DNA of 64,000 bases from Lysobacter sp. TY2-98 (GTDB lineage Bacteria > Pseudomonadota > Gammaproteobacteria > Xanthomonadales > Xanthomonadaceae). Shown here one piece after another: positions 8,749 through 16,889 of this stretch; the stretch's first letter is position 1; each line of letters starts with the position of its first letter. Under the pieces are notes generated by a model. That model had not been told where the DNA came from, did not search any database, and saw only the letters and a program-made list of their open reading frames with translations. The DNA is taken from the NCBI RefSeq assembly GCF_003367355.1, contig NZ_CP031413.1:1220921-1284920 (forward strand). Direction: 5' to 3'. The position numbers and the translations under genes are program-made.

Positions 8749-9084
8749 TCAGTGCTCGTCGGAGGTGGTGAAGCTCTCGCCGCAACCGCATTCACCGCGC
8801 ACGTTCGGATTGCGGAACACGAACTGCTCGCCGAGCTTCTGGCGGATCAGGTCGATCTCGGTGCCGTCCACGATCGCCAGGCTCGCCTCGTCGACGTAGA
8901 TGCGCACGTCGTCCTGCAGGAAGACGCGGTCGCCCTGCTCCGTCTGCTTGGCGAGGTCGGCGATGTACTGCCAGCCCGAACAGCCCGTCTTCTTGACCCC
9001 GAAACGCAGGCCCAGCGCGTCCGGCGTCTCGCTGAGGTAGCGACGGACGCGGTCGAGGGCGGCGGGGGCGAGCGAGACGGCCAT
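8749..9084 (-). CDS. IscA/HesB-type iron-sulfur cluster assembly protein
   Basis: An A-type Fe-S carrier of 111 residues. It has the three invariant cysteines: Cys35 in [10 protein letters not shown], and Cys99 and Cys101 in the C-terminal CGCGESF. It is most like the SufA/IscA branch and receives clusters for transfer to apo-enzymes. The ATG at 9084 is preferred over an upstream one because family members begin with this [14 protein letters not shown] segment. It is divergent from asnS. A TATACT -10-like box at 9116-9121 on the minus strand may serve it, though no good -35 is visible. No other isc or suf genes are in the window, so it is a stand-alone carrier; which of IscA, SufA or ErpA it replaces cannot be told. 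Confidence 0.9.
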   Translation of the reverse strand: MAVSLAPAALDRVRRYLSETPDALGLRFGVKKTGCSGWQYIADLAKQTEQGDRVFLQDDVRIYVDEASLAIVDGTEIDLIRQKLGEQFVFRNPNVRGECGCGESFTTSDEH

Positions 9085-9219
9085 GCGGACTCCGGTACGG
9101 CAAGGATGCGGGACGAGTATAGGCATCGGGGCCGCAACGCCCCTGCAACAGCACGTAAACTCTGCGTCCCACGTCGGGCCGACCGGCCCGGAAATCAAGA
9201 TCAGGACGGACGGTCACGC

Positions 9220-10620
9220 ATGACGATCATGAGCGTCGAGCAGGTGCTCGCGGGCAAGGTGCCGGTTGGCGGCGAAGTCACGGTGCGTGGCTGGGTCCGC
9301 ACGCGCCGTGACTCGAAGGCGGGGCTGAGCTTCGTGAACGTCAGCGACGGCTCGTGCTTCGCGCCGATCCAGGTGGTCGCGCCGGCCGACCTTCCGAACT
9401 ACGAGTCCGAAGTGAAGCGGCTGACTGCCGGCTGCGCCGTGATCGCCACCGGCAAGGTCGTGCAGTCGCAGGGACAGGGTCAGGCATTCGAGCTGCAGGC
9501 GACGTCGATGGAGGTCGTCGGCTGGGTCGAGGACCCGGAGACCTATCCGATCCAGCCCAAGGCGCACTCGCTCGAGTTCCTGCGCGAGGTCGCGCACCTG
9601 CGTCCGCGCACGAACCTGTTCGGCGCCGTGACGCGCATCCGCAACACGCTCGCGCAGGCCGTGCACCGGTTCTTCCACGAACGCGGCTTCTACTGGATCT
9701 CGACGCCGATCATCACCACGTCCGACGCCGAGGGCGCGGGCCAGATGTTCCGCGTGTCGACGCTCGACATGGCCAACCTGCCGCGCGACGCCAAGGGCAA
9801 TGTCGACTTCAGCCGCGACTTCTTCGGCAAGGAAACGTTCCTGACCGTGTCGGGCCAGCTCAACGTCGAGGCCTACTGCCTCGCGCTCAGCAAGGTGTAC
9901 ACGTTCGGCCCGACCTTCCGCGCCGAGAACTCGCACACCACGCGCCACCTCGCGGAGTTCTGGATGATCGAGCCGGAGATCGCGTTCGCCGATCTCAACG
10001 ACGATGCCGACCTCGCGGAGGAATTCCTCAAGTATCTGTTCCGCGCGGTGCTCGCTGAGCGCGCGGACGATATGGCGTTCATCGCCGAACGCGTGCAGAA
10101 GGATGCGATCACGCGCCTCGAGGCGTTCGTCAACGCACCGTTCGAGCGCATCGACTATTCCGAAGCGATCACGCTGCTGCAGAAGTCGGGCAAGAAGTTC
10201 GACTTCCCCGTCGAGTGGGGCCTGGACCTGCAGACCGAGCACGAGCGCTGGCTGACCGAGGATCACGTCGGTCGCCCGGTCGTCGTCATGAATTACCCCG
10301 AGCACATCAAGGCGTTCTACATGCGCCTCAACGACGACGGGAAAACCGTCGCCGCGATGGACGTGCTCGCGCCGGGCATTGGCGAAATCATCGGCGGCAG
10401 CCAGCGCGAAGAGCGCCTCGACGTGCTCGACAAGCGCATGGCGCAGTTCGGCCTCGATGCCGAGCACTACAGCTGGTATCGCGATTTCCGTCGCTACGGC
10501 ACCGTGCCGCACGCGGGCTTCGGCCTCGGCTTCGAGCGCCTCGTCGTCTACGTCTGTGGCCTGTCGAACATCCGTGACGCACTGCCCTACCCGCGCGCGC
10601 CTGGCCAGGCGGAGTTCTGA
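9220..10620 (+). CDS. asnS: Asparagine--tRNA ligase
   Basis: A class II aminoacyl-tRNA synthetase charging tRNA-Asn, 466 residues as in E. coli. The N-terminal OB-fold anticodon domain includes [16 protein letters not shown]. The catalytic core has [16 protein letters not shown], motif 2 [19 protein letters not shown] and motif 3 [13 protein letters not shown]. The frame is open for hundreds of bases upstream, but the ATG at 9220 matches the family N-terminus; a second ATG three codons later is equally plausible. The two genes after it overlap or nearly abut. The presence of AsnRS argues that Asn-tRNA is made directly rather than only by transamidation. Confidence 0.97.
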   Translation: MTIMSVEQVLAGKVPVGGEVTVRGWVRTRRDSKAGLSFVNVSDGSCFAPIQVVAPADLPNYESEVKRLTAGCAVIATGKVVQSQGQGQAFELQATSMEVVGWVEDPETYPIQPKAHSLEFLREVAHLRPRTNLFGAVTRIRNTLAQAVHRFFHERGFYWISTPIITTSDAEGAGQMFRVSTLDMANLPRDAKGNVDFSRDFFGKETFLTVSGQLNVEAYCLALSKVYTFGPTFRAENSHTTRHLAEFWMIEPEIAFADLNDDADLAEEFLKYLFRAVLAERADDMAFIAERVQKDAITRLEAFVNAPFERIDYSEAITLLQKSGKKFDFPVEWGLDLQTEHERWLTEDHVGRPVVVMNYPEHIKAFYMRLNDDGKTVAAMDVLAPGIGEIIGGSQREERLDVLDKRMAQFGLDAEHYSWYRDFRRYGTVPHAGFGLGFERLVVYVCGLSNIRDALPYPRAPGQAEF

Positions 10621-10928
10621 TGATCCTGTTCCTCGCCCTGTGCTTCGTGGCGCTTTCGATCGCCGGTGCTACGGCGCTGGTGATCTTCTGGCCGCTGGCG
10701 CTGGTGCACATCCGCGACCGCCATCCCGAGCTCGACGCCGAACTGGGGCCGAATGCGTTCTTCCGCCTGCGTGCGTGGAAGTGGCTGCTGTTCGCGGGCT
10801 ATCGCGATACACCGGACCGGAACCTCAGCGGGCTGGCGACGCCGGCGCGCGTCTCGCTGCTGACGATCATCGCCGGGCTCGTGCTGGCGTGGCTGCTGTG
10901 GCTGGTGTCGTACTGGATGGGAGCCTGA
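10620..10928 (+). CDS. Small membrane protein of unknown function
   Basis: A 102-residue protein not recognised as a named family. It has a hydrophobic helix at about residues 1-29 and a second at about 80-100, joined by a charged cytoplasmic or periplasmic loop containing HIRDRHPELDAELGPNAFF and WKWLLFAGYRDTPDR. The start codon overlaps the asnS stop by one base (TGATG), which implies translational coupling. It is probably an inner-membrane protein with two passes. No functional hint beyond its position behind asnS. Confidence 0.7.
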   Translation: MILFLALCFVALSIAGATALVIFWPLALVHIRDRHPELDAELGPNAFFRLRAWKWLLFAGYRDTPDRNLSGLATPARVSLLTIIAGLVLAWLLWLVSYWMGA

Positions 10929-10930
10929 CG

Positions 10931-11227
10931 ATGCATGACGAATGGTGGCTCGCAACTGCGGGCGACACGCTGATCTGGGCGCGTCTTCGCGTCAGGGAAG
11001 CCGGTACCGCCGAAGTGCTCGACTGCGACGGCGCCACCCTGCCCTACGACAGTGAGGACAGCGCCCGCGCCGCGCTGATGGATGCCGAATTCGTTTCGCT
11101 GGACGGCCTCGATGCCGACGATGCCTACGCACGTGGTGTCGACCTGGACACGCTGTCCACGCCGCAGGGCACGACCGACGACGCGCTGCGTCGCCAGATG
11201 ATCGTCAAGCTGCCGCGCCGCCAGTGA
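10931..11227 (+). CDS. Small acidic protein of unknown function
   Basis: A 98-residue soluble acidic protein starting with MHDEWWLATAGDTLIWARLRV. It has no signal peptide, membrane segment or motif I recognise. It begins 2 bp after the stop of the preceding membrane-protein gene, and its stop overlaps the GTG start of the following PaiB-like gene (GTGA). It therefore sits in a coupled block and is very likely translated. The ordered WxLATAGDTLIWARLR start and mixed composition look like a folded protein. Function unknown. Confidence 0.65.
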   Translation: MHDEWWLATAGDTLIWARLRVREAGTAEVLDCDGATLPYDSEDSARAALMDAEFVSLDGLDADDAYARGVDLDTLSTPQGTTDDALRRQMIVKLPRRQ

Positions 11228-11865
11228 CGCTCTACCTGCCGCGGGCATTCGATGAGCGCGATCTCGCGCGGCTCGACGCGCTCACGGCGGCGCATCCGTT
11301 CGTCACCCTCATCACGGTCGACGACAGCGGGCCCGTCATTTCGCACCTGCCGGTGCTGTACCGGCGCGACGGTGATTCGGTCGAGCTGTGCGGCCATCTC
11401 GCACGCCCCAACCCGCAGACGCGTCATCGCGGCCGTGCGCTGGCGATCTTCCGCGGCCCGCACACCTATGTGTCGCCGAGCTGGTACACCGACAAGGCCG
11501 AACAGGCGCGTGTGCCGACGTGGAACTACGTCGTCGCACACCTGTCGGGCGAGCTCGAGTGGTTCGATGACGACGCATTGTTGGGTGACCTCCTCACCGC
11601 GCTCGGCGACACGCATGAAGCCCGCGTGGGCGGTGACTGGCGCTACGACGCGAGCAATGAAACCGAGCGCGTGCAGCTGCGCGGCATCCTCGGGTTTTGG
11701 TTGCCCGTCGATCGCATCGACTTCAAGGCCAAGCTGAGCCAGAACCATCCGCTCGCGAACCGCCACGCCGTGATCGACCGCCTTGCAGCGTCAGCCGACG
11801 CCAGCGATCGCGACGTCGCTGCGTGGATGCGCGGGACCCTCGAATCGACGCACGCAGGAGACTGA
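11224..11865 (+). CDS. PaiB-type FMN-binding protein
   Basis: A 213-residue PaiB-family protein with a split-barrel flavin-binding fold. Family hallmarks are AHPFVTLITVDDSGPVISHLP near the N-terminus, the central GPHTYVSPSWY and PTWNYVVAHLSG, and the C-terminal KLSQNHPLANRHAVID. The B. subtilis namesake was described as a negative regulator of sporulation and protease genes. Many homologues in other bacteria are of unknown role and may be flavin or haem enzymes. The start is GTG, overlapping the previous stop by four bases. It lies directly ahead of the kynurenine cluster, but no link to it is established. Confidence 0.88.
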   Translation: MTLYLPRAFDERDLARLDALTAAHPFVTLITVDDSGPVISHLPVLYRRDGDSVELCGHLARPNPQTRHRGRALAIFRGPHTYVSPSWYTDKAEQARVPTWNYVVAHLSGELEWFDDDALLGDLLTALGDTHEARVGGDWRYDASNETERVQLRGILGFWLPVDRIDFKAKLSQNHPLANRHAVIDRLAASADASDRDVAAWMRGTLESTHAGD

Positions 11866-11869
11866 CCCC

Positions 11870-12655
11870 ATGGATCTCGACCTCACCGGCCGCCACGCGC
11901 TCGTCTGCGGCGCCTCCGAAGGCATCGGCCGCGCAACCGCGCTCGAACTCGCGTTGCTGGGCGCGGATATCACCTTGCTGTCGCGTCGCCCTGACGTGCT
12001 TGAGCAGGTCGCGGCTGAGCTGCCCAGGCGCGGCGCGCAGGCGCACGGCTGGATCGCTGCCGACGTCAGCGATCTCGATGCGCTGCGCGCAAAGGCCGAA
12101 GGCGTCGCCGCCGGCAAGCCGGTGCACATCCTCATCGACAACACCGGCGGCCCGCCGGGTGGCCCCGCGCACACCGCGTCACTCGACGCGTTCCGTGATG
12201 CCTTCACCCGCCACCTGCTCGCCAACCAGGTGCTGGTGCAGGCGGTGCTGCCGGGCATGCGCGGCGCGGCGTGGGGACGCATCGTCAACATCATCTCGAC
12301 GTCGGTGCGTGAGCCGATTCCGAATCTGGGCGTGTCCAACACCATCCGTGGCGCGGTCGCGAGTTGGGCGAAGACGCTCTCGCGGGAACTCGCCGCCGAA
12401 GGCATCACCGTCAACAACGTGCTGCCCGGCTACACCAGGACCGGACGCCTGGCGCAGATCCTGGCTGATCGCTCCAAGGCGACCGGCCAGAGCGAGGATG
12501 ACGTCGCCGACGGCATGCGTCGCACCGTGCCTGCCGCGCGGTTCGCCGAGCCGAGCGAAATCGCCTCGGTCATCGCTTTCCTGTGCTCGCCGGCCGCGGC
12601 TTACGTCAACGGCGTCAGCGTGGCGGTCGACGGCGGGCGCATGCAGTCGATCTGA
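11870..12655 (+). CDS. SDR-family protein with degenerate catalytic motif
   Basis: A 261-residue short-chain dehydrogenase/reductase-fold protein. The nucleotide-binding motif GASEGIG (residues 14-20) is intact and D89-N91 stands in for the NAG motif. The catalytic YxxxK is replaced by S156-x-x-x-R160, although Ser143 keeps the expected 13-residue spacing. The C-terminus (ASVIAFLCSPAAAYVNGVSVAVDGG) is like that of 3-oxoacyl-ACP reductases. A subgroup of bacterial BKR-like SDRs is known that lacks a perfect catalytic tetrad, and this probably belongs there. It opens the kynurenine/aminomuconate cluster, 40 bp before the dehydrogenase. Whether it is an enzyme with altered chemistry or a non-catalytic binding protein cannot be decided. 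Confidence 0.85.
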   Translation: MDLDLTGRHALVCGASEGIGRATALELALLGADITLLSRRPDVLEQVAAELPRRGAQAHGWIAADVSDLDALRAKAEGVAAGKPVHILIDNTGGPPGGPAHTASLDAFRDAFTRHLLANQVLVQAVLPGMRGAAWGRIVNIISTSVREPIPNLGVSNTIRGAVASWAKTLSRELAAEGITVNNVLPGYTRTGRLAQILADRSKATGQSEDDVADGMRRTVPAARFAEPSEIASVIAFLCSPAAAYVNGVSVAVDGGRMQSI

Positions 12656-12695
12656 TCGCGACGGCCGCTACACGCGGTCCGTTAAGCTTGTACGT

Positions 12696-14129
12696 ATGCG
12701 CCTCAATCACTGGATCGACGGGCAGTCCGTACCGTCGCGAACGGATCGCTGGATCGACGTGCACGAGCCGGCCAGCGGTCGCGTTCTCGCACAGGTCGCC
12801 GCCGGTGACGCCGCGGACATCGAAGCGGCGGTCGACGCCGCGCGCCGCGCCGCCCCCGCATGGGCCGCGCTGCGCAACAGCGAGCGCGCGATGTGGCTGG
12901 AGCGCCTCGCCGATGCCATCGAAGCCAAGCTCGAAGCCTTCGCGACCGCCGAATCACGCGACGCCGGCAAACCGCTGCGTCTGACGCGCACGATCGAGAT
13001 CCCGCGCGCGATCTCGAACTTCCGCTTCTTCGCGCACGCGGCGACGCAATTCGCCAGCGAATCGCACCACGGCGAGGCCGGGCTGAATTACACGCTGCGC
13101 ACGCCACTCGGCGTCGTCGCGGCAATCTCGCCGTGGAACCTGCCGCTCTACCTGCTGACGTGGAAGATCGCGCCGGCGCTCGCGGCGGGCAACACGGTGG
13201 TCGCTAAACCGTCGGAAATCACACCGTGGACGGCGGCGCTGCTGGGCGAACTCTCGGGCGAGATCGGTTTTCCGCCCGGCGTGCTGAATATCGTGCATGG
13301 CCTTGGCGCGGAGGTGGGCGAGCCCCTCGTCTCTCACGCGGACGTCAAGGCCGTGACCTTCACCGGCAGCACGGCGGTCGGCCGTCGCATCGCGGGGGTC
13401 GCGTCGCCGCTGCTCAAGAAGGTGTCGCTGGAACTCGGCGGCAAGAACGCGACGCTCGTATTCGCCGACAGCGCATGGCGCGAGCATCTCGACCTGCTGG
13501 TGCGCTCCGCGTTCCAGAACACCGGGCAGATCTGCCTGTGCGGCTCGCGCCTGCTGGTCGAGCGCTCGATCCACGACGAGTTCGTCGACGCTTTCGTCGA
13601 GCGCGTTCGCGCGCTGCGGGTCGACGACCCGATCGACACCGACACGGACATGGGGCCACTGGTCTCGCAGGCGCACTTCGACAAGGTCACCGCCGCGATC
13701 GCCCGCGCCACCGCCGAGGGCGGACGCATCGTCTGCGGGGGAAGGCGAATCGATCGCCCGGGCTGGTACCTCGAGCCCACCGTGATCGACGGCCTCGGCC
13801 CGGACTGCGCGACCAATCGCGACGAGATTTTCGGGCCCGTCGTCACCGTGCAGGCGTTCGACGACGAGGCGCAGGCGCTGGCGCTCGCGAACTGCGGCGA
13901 CTACGGGCTGTCGGCGTCGGTGTGGACGCGCGATCTCGGCCGCGCGCACCGTCTCGCCGCCGCCCTGCGCGTCGGCATGGTCTGGATCAACACCTGGATG
14001 CAACGCGACCTGCGTACGCCGTTCGGCGGTGCAGGCGCGTCCGGGCTCGGCCGCGAAGGCGGCTGGGAAGCGATGCGCTTCTTCACCGAGCCCAAGAACG
14101 TCGGAATCTGCCTGGAGAACTGCGAGTGA
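12696..14129 (+). CDS. 2-aminomuconate 6-semialdehyde dehydrogenase
   Basis: An NAD-dependent aldehyde dehydrogenase, 477 residues, of the 2-hydroxymuconate/2-aminomuconate semialdehyde group. Catalytic Cys280 lies in NTGQICLCGSR, the general base Glu246 in SLELGGK and the oxyanion Asn147 in SPWNLP. The C-terminal RDLRTPFGGAGASGLGREGG is typical of the muconic semialdehyde subfamily (XylG, DmpC, AmnC). The context fixes the substrate: the same cluster encodes ACMS decarboxylase, which makes 2-aminomuconate semialdehyde, and a RidA-type deaminase for the product. Its stop overlaps the next start (GTGA). The substrate is inferred from family and neighbours. Confidence 0.88.
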   Translation: MRLNHWIDGQSVPSRTDRWIDVHEPASGRVLAQVAAGDAADIEAAVDAARRAAPAWAALRNSERAMWLERLADAIEAKLEAFATAESRDAGKPLRLTRTIEIPRAISNFRFFAHAATQFASESHHGEAGLNYTLRTPLGVVAAISPWNLPLYLLTWKIAPALAAGNTVVAKPSEITPWTAALLGELSGEIGFPPGVLNIVHGLGAEVGEPLVSHADVKAVTFTGSTAVGRRIAGVASPLLKKVSLELGGKNATLVFADSAWREHLDLLVRSAFQNTGQICLCGSRLLVERSIHDEFVDAFVERVRALRVDDPIDTDTDMGPLVSQAHFDKVTAAIARATAEGGRIVCGGRRIDRPGWYLEPTVIDGLGPDCATNRDEIFGPVVTVQAFDDEAQALALANCGDYGLSASVWTRDLGRAHRLAAALRVGMVWINTWMQRDLRTPFGGAGASGLGREGGWEAMRFFTEPKNVGICLENCE

Positions 14130-14791
14130 CGGAAACCCTCGACGACCTTCTGCAACGCAACCGCGAGTGGTCCGCGCGCATCGAGCGCGAGCATCCCGGT
14201 TTCTTCGCCAGCCTGTCGCAACAGCAGGCGCCCGAATACCTGTGGATCGGCTGCTCGGATTCGCGCGTGCCCGCCAACCAGATCATCGACATGGCGCCGG
14301 GCGAGGTGTTCGTCCACCGCAACATCGCCAACGTCGTCGTCCACACCGACCTGAACTGCCTGTCGGTGCTGCAGTTCTCGGTGGACGTGCTGAAGGTGCG
14401 GCACATCCTCGTCGTCGGGCACTACGGCTGCGGCGGCGTGCACGCGGCGCTGACGCATCGGCGACTCGGCCTCGCCGACAATTGGGTCCGCCATGTCGCC
14501 GACGTGGCCGAGAAGCACCAGTCGCTTCTGCAGCCGCTGGGCGACGAGCACGCGATGCACGACCGCCTGTGCGAACTGAACGCGCTGGAGCAGGTCATGA
14601 ACGTCGCGCGCACGTCGATCCTGCAGGATGCATGGGCGCGCGGGCAGCAGGTCACGGTGCACGCCTGGTGCTACCGGCTCGACGATGGCCTGGTGCGCGA
14701 TCTCGGCCTGCACGTCGACGGCAATACCGTGTTGGCGGATGCCTACGCGCACGCGCTGACCCACATCGATTCACCGGAGCGAACCGCATGA
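14126..14791 (+). CDS. Beta-class carbonic anhydrase
   Basis: A 221-residue beta-carbonic anhydrase converting CO2 and bicarbonate. Zinc ligands and the catalytic dyad are visible: Cys43-x-Asp45-x-Arg in CSDSR, and His99 and Cys102 in GHYGCGG. The helical segment [19 protein letters not shown] is characteristic. The GTG start overlaps the dehydrogenase stop and the gene's own stop overlaps the deaminase start, so it is embedded in the kynurenine operon. Likely roles are hydrating CO2 released by the ACMS decarboxylase, or general bicarbonate supply. The link to the pathway is inference from position. Confidence 0.93.
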   Translation: MTETLDDLLQRNREWSARIEREHPGFFASLSQQQAPEYLWIGCSDSRVPANQIIDMAPGEVFVHRNIANVVVHTDLNCLSVLQFSVDVLKVRHILVVGHYGCGGVHAALTHRRLGLADNWVRHVADVAEKHQSLLQPLGDEHAMHDRLCELNALEQVMNVARTSILQDAWARGQQVTVHAWCYRLDDGLVRDLGLHVDGNTVLADAYAHALTHIDSPERTA

Positions 14792-15216
14792 GCGACAGCA
14801 TCATCCTGAAGGACCACGCGCCGCGCCCCGTCGGCATGTACCCGCACGCGCGCCGGGTCGGCAACCTGCTGCTGTTATCGGGCATCGGCCCGCGCGACCC
14901 CGACACCAACCAGGTCAGCGGCGACGTGCGCGATACCGAAGGCAAGCTGATGAGCTACGACATCGAGGCGCAGTGCCGCGCGGTGTTCCGCAACGTGCGT
15001 GCGGTACTGGGCTCGGCCGGCCTGGGGCTCGAGGACCTGGTCGACGTCACCGTCTACCTGACCGACCTGCCCCACGACTTCCGCGTGTTCAACGAGATCT
15101 GGGCCGAGTACTTCCCCTCGCCCGAGGCCGCGCCCTGTCGCACGACAGTCGGCGTGAGCTGGCTGCCGACGCCGATCGCCGTCGAGATGAAGTGCGTGGC
15201 GGCGCTGCGGTCGTGA
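14788..15216 (+). CDS. RidA-family protein, probable 2-aminomuconate deaminase
   Basis: A 142-residue YjgF/YER057c/UK114-type protein. It has the family pattern [12 protein letters not shown], then [32 protein letters not shown], and the C-terminal [18 protein letters not shown]. In aminophenol and nitrobenzoate degraders, members of this branch (AmnD, NbaF) hydrolyse 2-aminomuconate to 4-oxalocrotonate and ammonia. The gene is overlapped on both sides (ATGA, GTGA) between the semialdehyde dehydrogenase block and the 3-hydroxyanthranilate dioxygenase, so the same role is very likely. A generic enamine/imine deaminase is the alternative. Confidence 0.85.
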   Translation: MSDSIILKDHAPRPVGMYPHARRVGNLLLLSGIGPRDPDTNQVSGDVRDTEGKLMSYDIEAQCRAVFRNVRAVLGSAGLGLEDLVDVTVYLTDLPHDFRVFNEIWAEYFPSPEAAPCRTTVGVSWLPTPIAVEMKCVAALRS

Positions 15217-15764
15217 AACTGCCCGACGCCCTCAACCTGCAGAAGTGGGTCGACGAACATCGCGACCTGCTGAAGCCGCCGGTGGGCAACAAGTGCATCG
15301 TCGATGGCGACTACATCGTGATGATCGTCGGCGGGCCGAACGCGCGCACCGACTATCACTTCGAGGAAGGGCCGGAGTTCTTCTACCAGCTGGAAGGCGA
15401 GATGGTGCTGCGCATCCAGGAAGACGGCGCGGTTCGCGACATCCCGATCCGCGCAGGCGAGATGTTCTACCTGCCGCCGCGCGTCCCGCACAGCCCGCAG
15501 CGCAGCGCGGGAGGCGTCGGTCTCGTGATCGAGCGCAAGCGCCTGCCGCACGAGGACGACGCGCTCATGTGGTTCTGCGAGCGCTGCAACGCGAAGGTGT
15601 ACGAGGAGTTCTTCCATCTGGTCGACATCGAGCAGGACTTCTTCCGCGTGTTCGAGCGCTTCTACCGGGACGACCACCTGCGCACCTGCAAGGCCTGCGG
15701 CCATCTGAACCCGCGTCCCAGCCGCTACGAGCTGCAGGCGACGACCGAGGCGGACGTCACCTGA
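15213..15764 (+). CDS. nbaC: 3-hydroxyanthranilate 3,4-dioxygenase
   Basis: A cupin-fold extradiol dioxygenase, 183 residues, opening 3-hydroxyanthranilate to 2-amino-3-carboxymuconate semialdehyde (ACMS). The iron ligands of the family are present as His49, Glu55 and His93, in [13 protein letters not shown] and [10 protein letters not shown] second, rubredoxin-like iron site is seen as two CxxC pairs, Cys122/125 and Cys159/162, typical of the bacterial enzyme. The GTG start overlaps the deaminase stop. ACMS either cyclises spontaneously to quinolinate for NAD synthesis or is decarboxylated by the product of the next gene. The pair therefore forms a branch point. Confidence 0.95.
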   Translation: MKLPDALNLQKWVDEHRDLLKPPVGNKCIVDGDYIVMIVGGPNARTDYHFEEGPEFFYQLEGEMVLRIQEDGAVRDIPIRAGEMFYLPPRVPHSPQRSAGGVGLVIERKRLPHEDDALMWFCERCNAKVYEEFFHLVDIEQDFFRVFERFYRDDHLRTCKACGHLNPRPSRYELQATTEADVT

Positions 15765-15871
15765 TCCAAAACCCGGTTTTCGCGCGGAACGTGACCGTCG
15801 ACCGGCGGTCGCGGCCGTAGTGGCGCCGGCCGTCGGTTATCTTTGCGTCTCCCGAGCGCGCCGTCGGCCCG

Positions 15872-16882
15872 ATGCTGAAGATCGATACCCACGCCCACTA
15901 CCTGCCGCGCGACTGGCCTGACCTCGCGCGCAAGTTCGGTGACGAGCGTTTCCCGGTGATCCACCACACCGACGACGGCCGCCATCGCATCTACAAGGAC
16001 GGCAAGTTCTTCCGCGAGATCTGGTCCAAGACCTGGGATCCGCAGGAACGCATCGACGACTACGCGCGCTTCGGCGTGCAGGTGCAGGTCATCAGCACCG
16101 TGCCCGTCATGTTCAGCTACTGGGCGAAGCCGCAGCACGCGCTGGAGCTGCACCAGGCGCTCAATGACCACATGGCGCAGACGGTCAACGACTTCCCGCG
16201 CCACTACGCGGGCATCGGCACCGTGCCGCTGCAGTCGCCCCGTCTGGCCGTGCAGGAACTGGAACGCTGCATGGACCAGCTGGGCCTGCAGGGCGTGCAG
16301 ATCGGCAGCCACATCGGCGACTGGAATCTCGACGCGCCGGAGCTGTTCGAATTCTTCGAGGCTGCCGCGGAACTCGGTGCCGCCATCCTCGTGCACCCTT
16401 GGGACATGATGGGCAGCGAGTCGATGCCGAAGTACTGGCTGCCGTGGCTGGTCGGCATGCCCGCCGAACAATCGCGCGCGGCCTGCTGCCTGATCTTCGG
16501 CGGCGTGCTGGAGCGGCTGCCGAAGCTGAAGGTCTGCCTCGCGCACGGCGGCGGCTCGTTCCCCTACACGATCGGCCGCATCGAGCACGGCTTCAACATG
16601 CGGCCCGACCTGGTCGCCACCGACAACCCGCGCAATCCGCGCGACTACCTGTCGCGGCTGTATTTCGATTCGTGGGTCGCCGACCCGCGCGCGCTGCAGT
16701 ACCTGCTCGACACCTGCGGCGCCGACCGTGTGATGCTCGGCACCGACTACCCGTTCCCGCTCGGCGAACAGGAGCCCGGAGCCGGCATCGCAGCGCTGCA
16801 TCTCAACGACGCCGAACAGAACCGCCTGTATCACGGCACCGCGCTGGAATGGCTCGGCCTGCCACTCTCCCGTTTCGCCTGA
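15872..16882 (+). CDS. 2-amino-3-carboxymuconate-6-semialdehyde decarboxylase (ACMSD)
   Basis: A metal-dependent amidohydrolase-fold decarboxylase, 336 residues, turning ACMS into 2-aminomuconate semialdehyde plus CO2. Zinc ligands His7 and His9 (DTHAHYLP), His175 (LVHPWDMM), catalytic His225 (LAHGGGSFPY) and Asp292 (LGTDYPFPLG) are all in place, as is the Arg48 region. By consuming ACMS it competes with quinolinate formation and so sets NAD yield from tryptophan. A 107-base gap precedes it, the largest inside the cluster, so it may have its own promoter. The kynU start follows after 7 bp. Confidence 0.95.
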   Translation: MLKIDTHAHYLPRDWPDLARKFGDERFPVIHHTDDGRHRIYKDGKFFREIWSKTWDPQERIDDYARFGVQVQVISTVPVMFSYWAKPQHALELHQALNDHMAQTVNDFPRHYAGIGTVPLQSPRLAVQELERCMDQLGLQGVQIGSHIGDWNLDAPELFEFFEAAAELGAAILVHPWDMMGSESMPKYWLPWLVGMPAEQSRAACCLIFGGVLERLPKLKVCLAHGGGSFPYTIGRIEHGFNMRPDLVATDNPRNPRDYLSRLYFDSWVADPRALQYLLDTCGADRVMLGTDYPFPLGEQEPGAGIAALHLNDAEQNRLYHGTALEWLGLPLSRFA

Positions 16883-16889
16883 CGATCGC

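Noticed and set aside
8362..9219. An in-frame upstream extension of asnS by 286 codons
   Set aside because: It runs over the DUF885 and IscA-type genes on the other strand; AsnRS proteins begin at the ATG at 9220 and the length then equals the E. coli enzyme.
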